Origin: a virus
IMG/VR virus record: IMGVR_UViG_3300010300_000090
Span: 1 to 26,352 of that record
Length of the DNA: 26,352 nt
Reading direction: 5' to 3' (one strand)
Below the pieces are notes generated by a model. The model was not told the DNA's origin. It saw only the letters and a program-made list of their open reading frames with translations, and did no database searches. The first letter of the stretch is position 1. The number at the start of each line of letters is the position of its first letter. The translations under genes were made by a program, and so were the position numbers. This document shows positions 25,412 to 26,352 of this stretch, piece by piece.

Positions 25412-26352
25412 ATTGACGTACCTCCGTCATAATCAGCGACTTTAGAAACCGATGCAATGACTTCATGAGTAGTGCTCTTAAAGATATTTCTACATTTATG
25501 CACTAAAAAAGTTCCTGAAAGTTCTTTATTAACTTGTTCGTCACCATCTGCATCTACGTTAGTGTTTTTAAAATCTATTTTTACAAGATCGCCAACAGTT
25601 ACGCCTGAAGCACCAAATTCTAATGCCTGCCAAAATGTGATACCAGGAAAGGAGAGGTCTATCATATTCTTATTAAACAAACTCTTAATAGCATAATGCC
25701 TTATTTTATTCAATGCTTGCGACTGATCAAAGACGTCATGGTAACTGTTTCTATATCCGTATGTACCATATGACGTGACAGTATTGATGTATCGCGCATC
25801 ATATTTGTCTAGAGTTTTAGTTTCATTCGAGAGCGTCAGTTTTTGTTCTTCGTCGAATACATTTTGTTTGCCCTCACCAAACATATTATTTTGTTCCATT
25901 TTACCAAGAAGTTCGCGAATATTAAAATGCCTTGTGTATCTTTGACTGCTGAATAAATCATAGGAACTTAGATTGCTTCCAAGAGCACCCTCTTGTATCA
26001 ATTTCAGAGTGTCTTGTATGTTTTGCATAGACAATCTTTTGACTATGTATTTTGATTTTTCTAATTTAGCACCGCCACCTTCTTGACCTCTTCCTTGAGA
26101 ATACAATAATGGTTGATTTTGATTCCAAACTGGTTTGCTGAACATATATTCTAAATTACCAAATCGGAGTACATCTTCACCACCATTTAATTGTTGATCG
26201 TATATAGTTTGATAGGCATAAAAGGGAGCGCCAATCTGAGTGGTTGCTCTATCCATCAACCATGTAACACTTTCTAATGGCGTTATATATGGAGTTATGA
26301 TGCGAACGGGTTCTTGAATGCTGGTGTTACCGCCCATATAGTTGCGGTCAGC
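25408..26352 (-). CDS. gp27-like baseplate hub protein, partial (N terminus beyond window)
   Basis: The frame is open to the right edge; five codons precede the first visible ATG at 26337 without a stop, so the gene probably starts outside the window. The C-terminal ~110 residues read as a hub beta-barrel: NKNMIDLSFPGITFWQALEF, GVTVGDLVKIDFKN, ELSGTFLVHKCRNIF, HEVIASVSKVADY. This arrangement fits gp27/gpD-type hub proteins, which form the trimeric adaptor between the tail tube and gp5. Position immediately upstream of the gp5-like gene, with a 4-base overlap, agrees. The middle part is Gln/Asn/Tyr-rich. Identity as gp27 is inferred; sequence similarity to T4 gp27 is not obvious to me. Confidence 0.65.
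   Translation of the reverse strand, partial: ADRNYMGGNTSIQEPVRIITPYITPLESVTWLMDRATTQIGAPFYAYQTIYDQQLNGGEDVLRFGNLEYMFSKPVWNQNQPLLYSQGRGQEGGGAKLEKSKYIVKRLSMQNIQDTLKLIQEGALGSNLSSYDLFSSQRYTRHFNIRELLGKMEQNNMFGEGKQNVFDEEQKLTLSNETKTLDKYDARYINTVTSYGTYGYRNSYHDVFDQSQALNKIRHYAIKSLFNKNMIDLSFPGITFWQALEFGASGVTVGDLVKIDFKNTNVDADGDEQVNKELSGTFLVHKCRNIFKSTTHEVIASVSKVADYDGGTSI

Overview
The window looks like the baseplate and tail-fibre module of a T4-like contractile-tailed phage (Caudoviricetes, myovirus type), most like the marine T4-likes such as cyanophages and pelagiphages. Gp25, gp6 and gp8 homologues can be recognised directly. They sit with a giant DUF4815-type protein and with fibres built from NFSG/NFAG octapeptides, which I associate with marine T4-likes. 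The DNA is AT-rich by eye. No gene identifies the host. Every gene I support is on the minus strand, so the module reads from right to left.

Right third (26352 down to 19642), central hub and spike. A gp27-like hub protein is cut by the window edge. It is followed by a short gp5-like protein (OB fold plus a lysozyme-like domain), an unrecognised 334-residue protein, a 492-residue protein ending in a zinc amidase domain, and a 793-residue beta-helical needle protein. The functions of T4 gp5 therefore appear to be spread over several genes. Most junctions overlap by 1 to 4 bases or are separated by a few bases, which suggests one translationally coupled operon.

Middle (19597 down to 7079), baseplate wedge. 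A late promoter leads into gp25 and gp6, then a 517-residue protein that I read as the gp7/gpI (TssG-like) wedge partner. A second late promoter leads into a 280-residue protein with a gp9/gp10-type N terminus, then gp8, the 1942-residue DUF4815 protein and a small coiled-coil protein. These should build the six wedges around the hub and carry the fibre attachment points.

Left third (7086 down to 1), fibres and fibre modification. A 607-residue repetitive fibre-type protein is followed by an 803-residue octapeptide-repeat fibre, a small coiled-coil protein, a putative GT-A glycosyltransferase, and (behind a third late promoter) a second octapeptide-repeat fibre that runs off the left edge. 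The two octad fibres are paralogues. They share a module of about 200 bp, present three times in the window and almost identical at the DNA level in two copies, as well as 24/48-bp tandem repeats. Fibre genes with recombinable cassettes beside a glycosyltransferase suggest a host-range and surface-variation region.

There is almost no non-coding DNA. The largest gaps are about 35 to 45 bases and hold the late promoters (TATAAATA). I see no tRNA, CRISPR array, insertion sequence, attachment site or convincing terminator.
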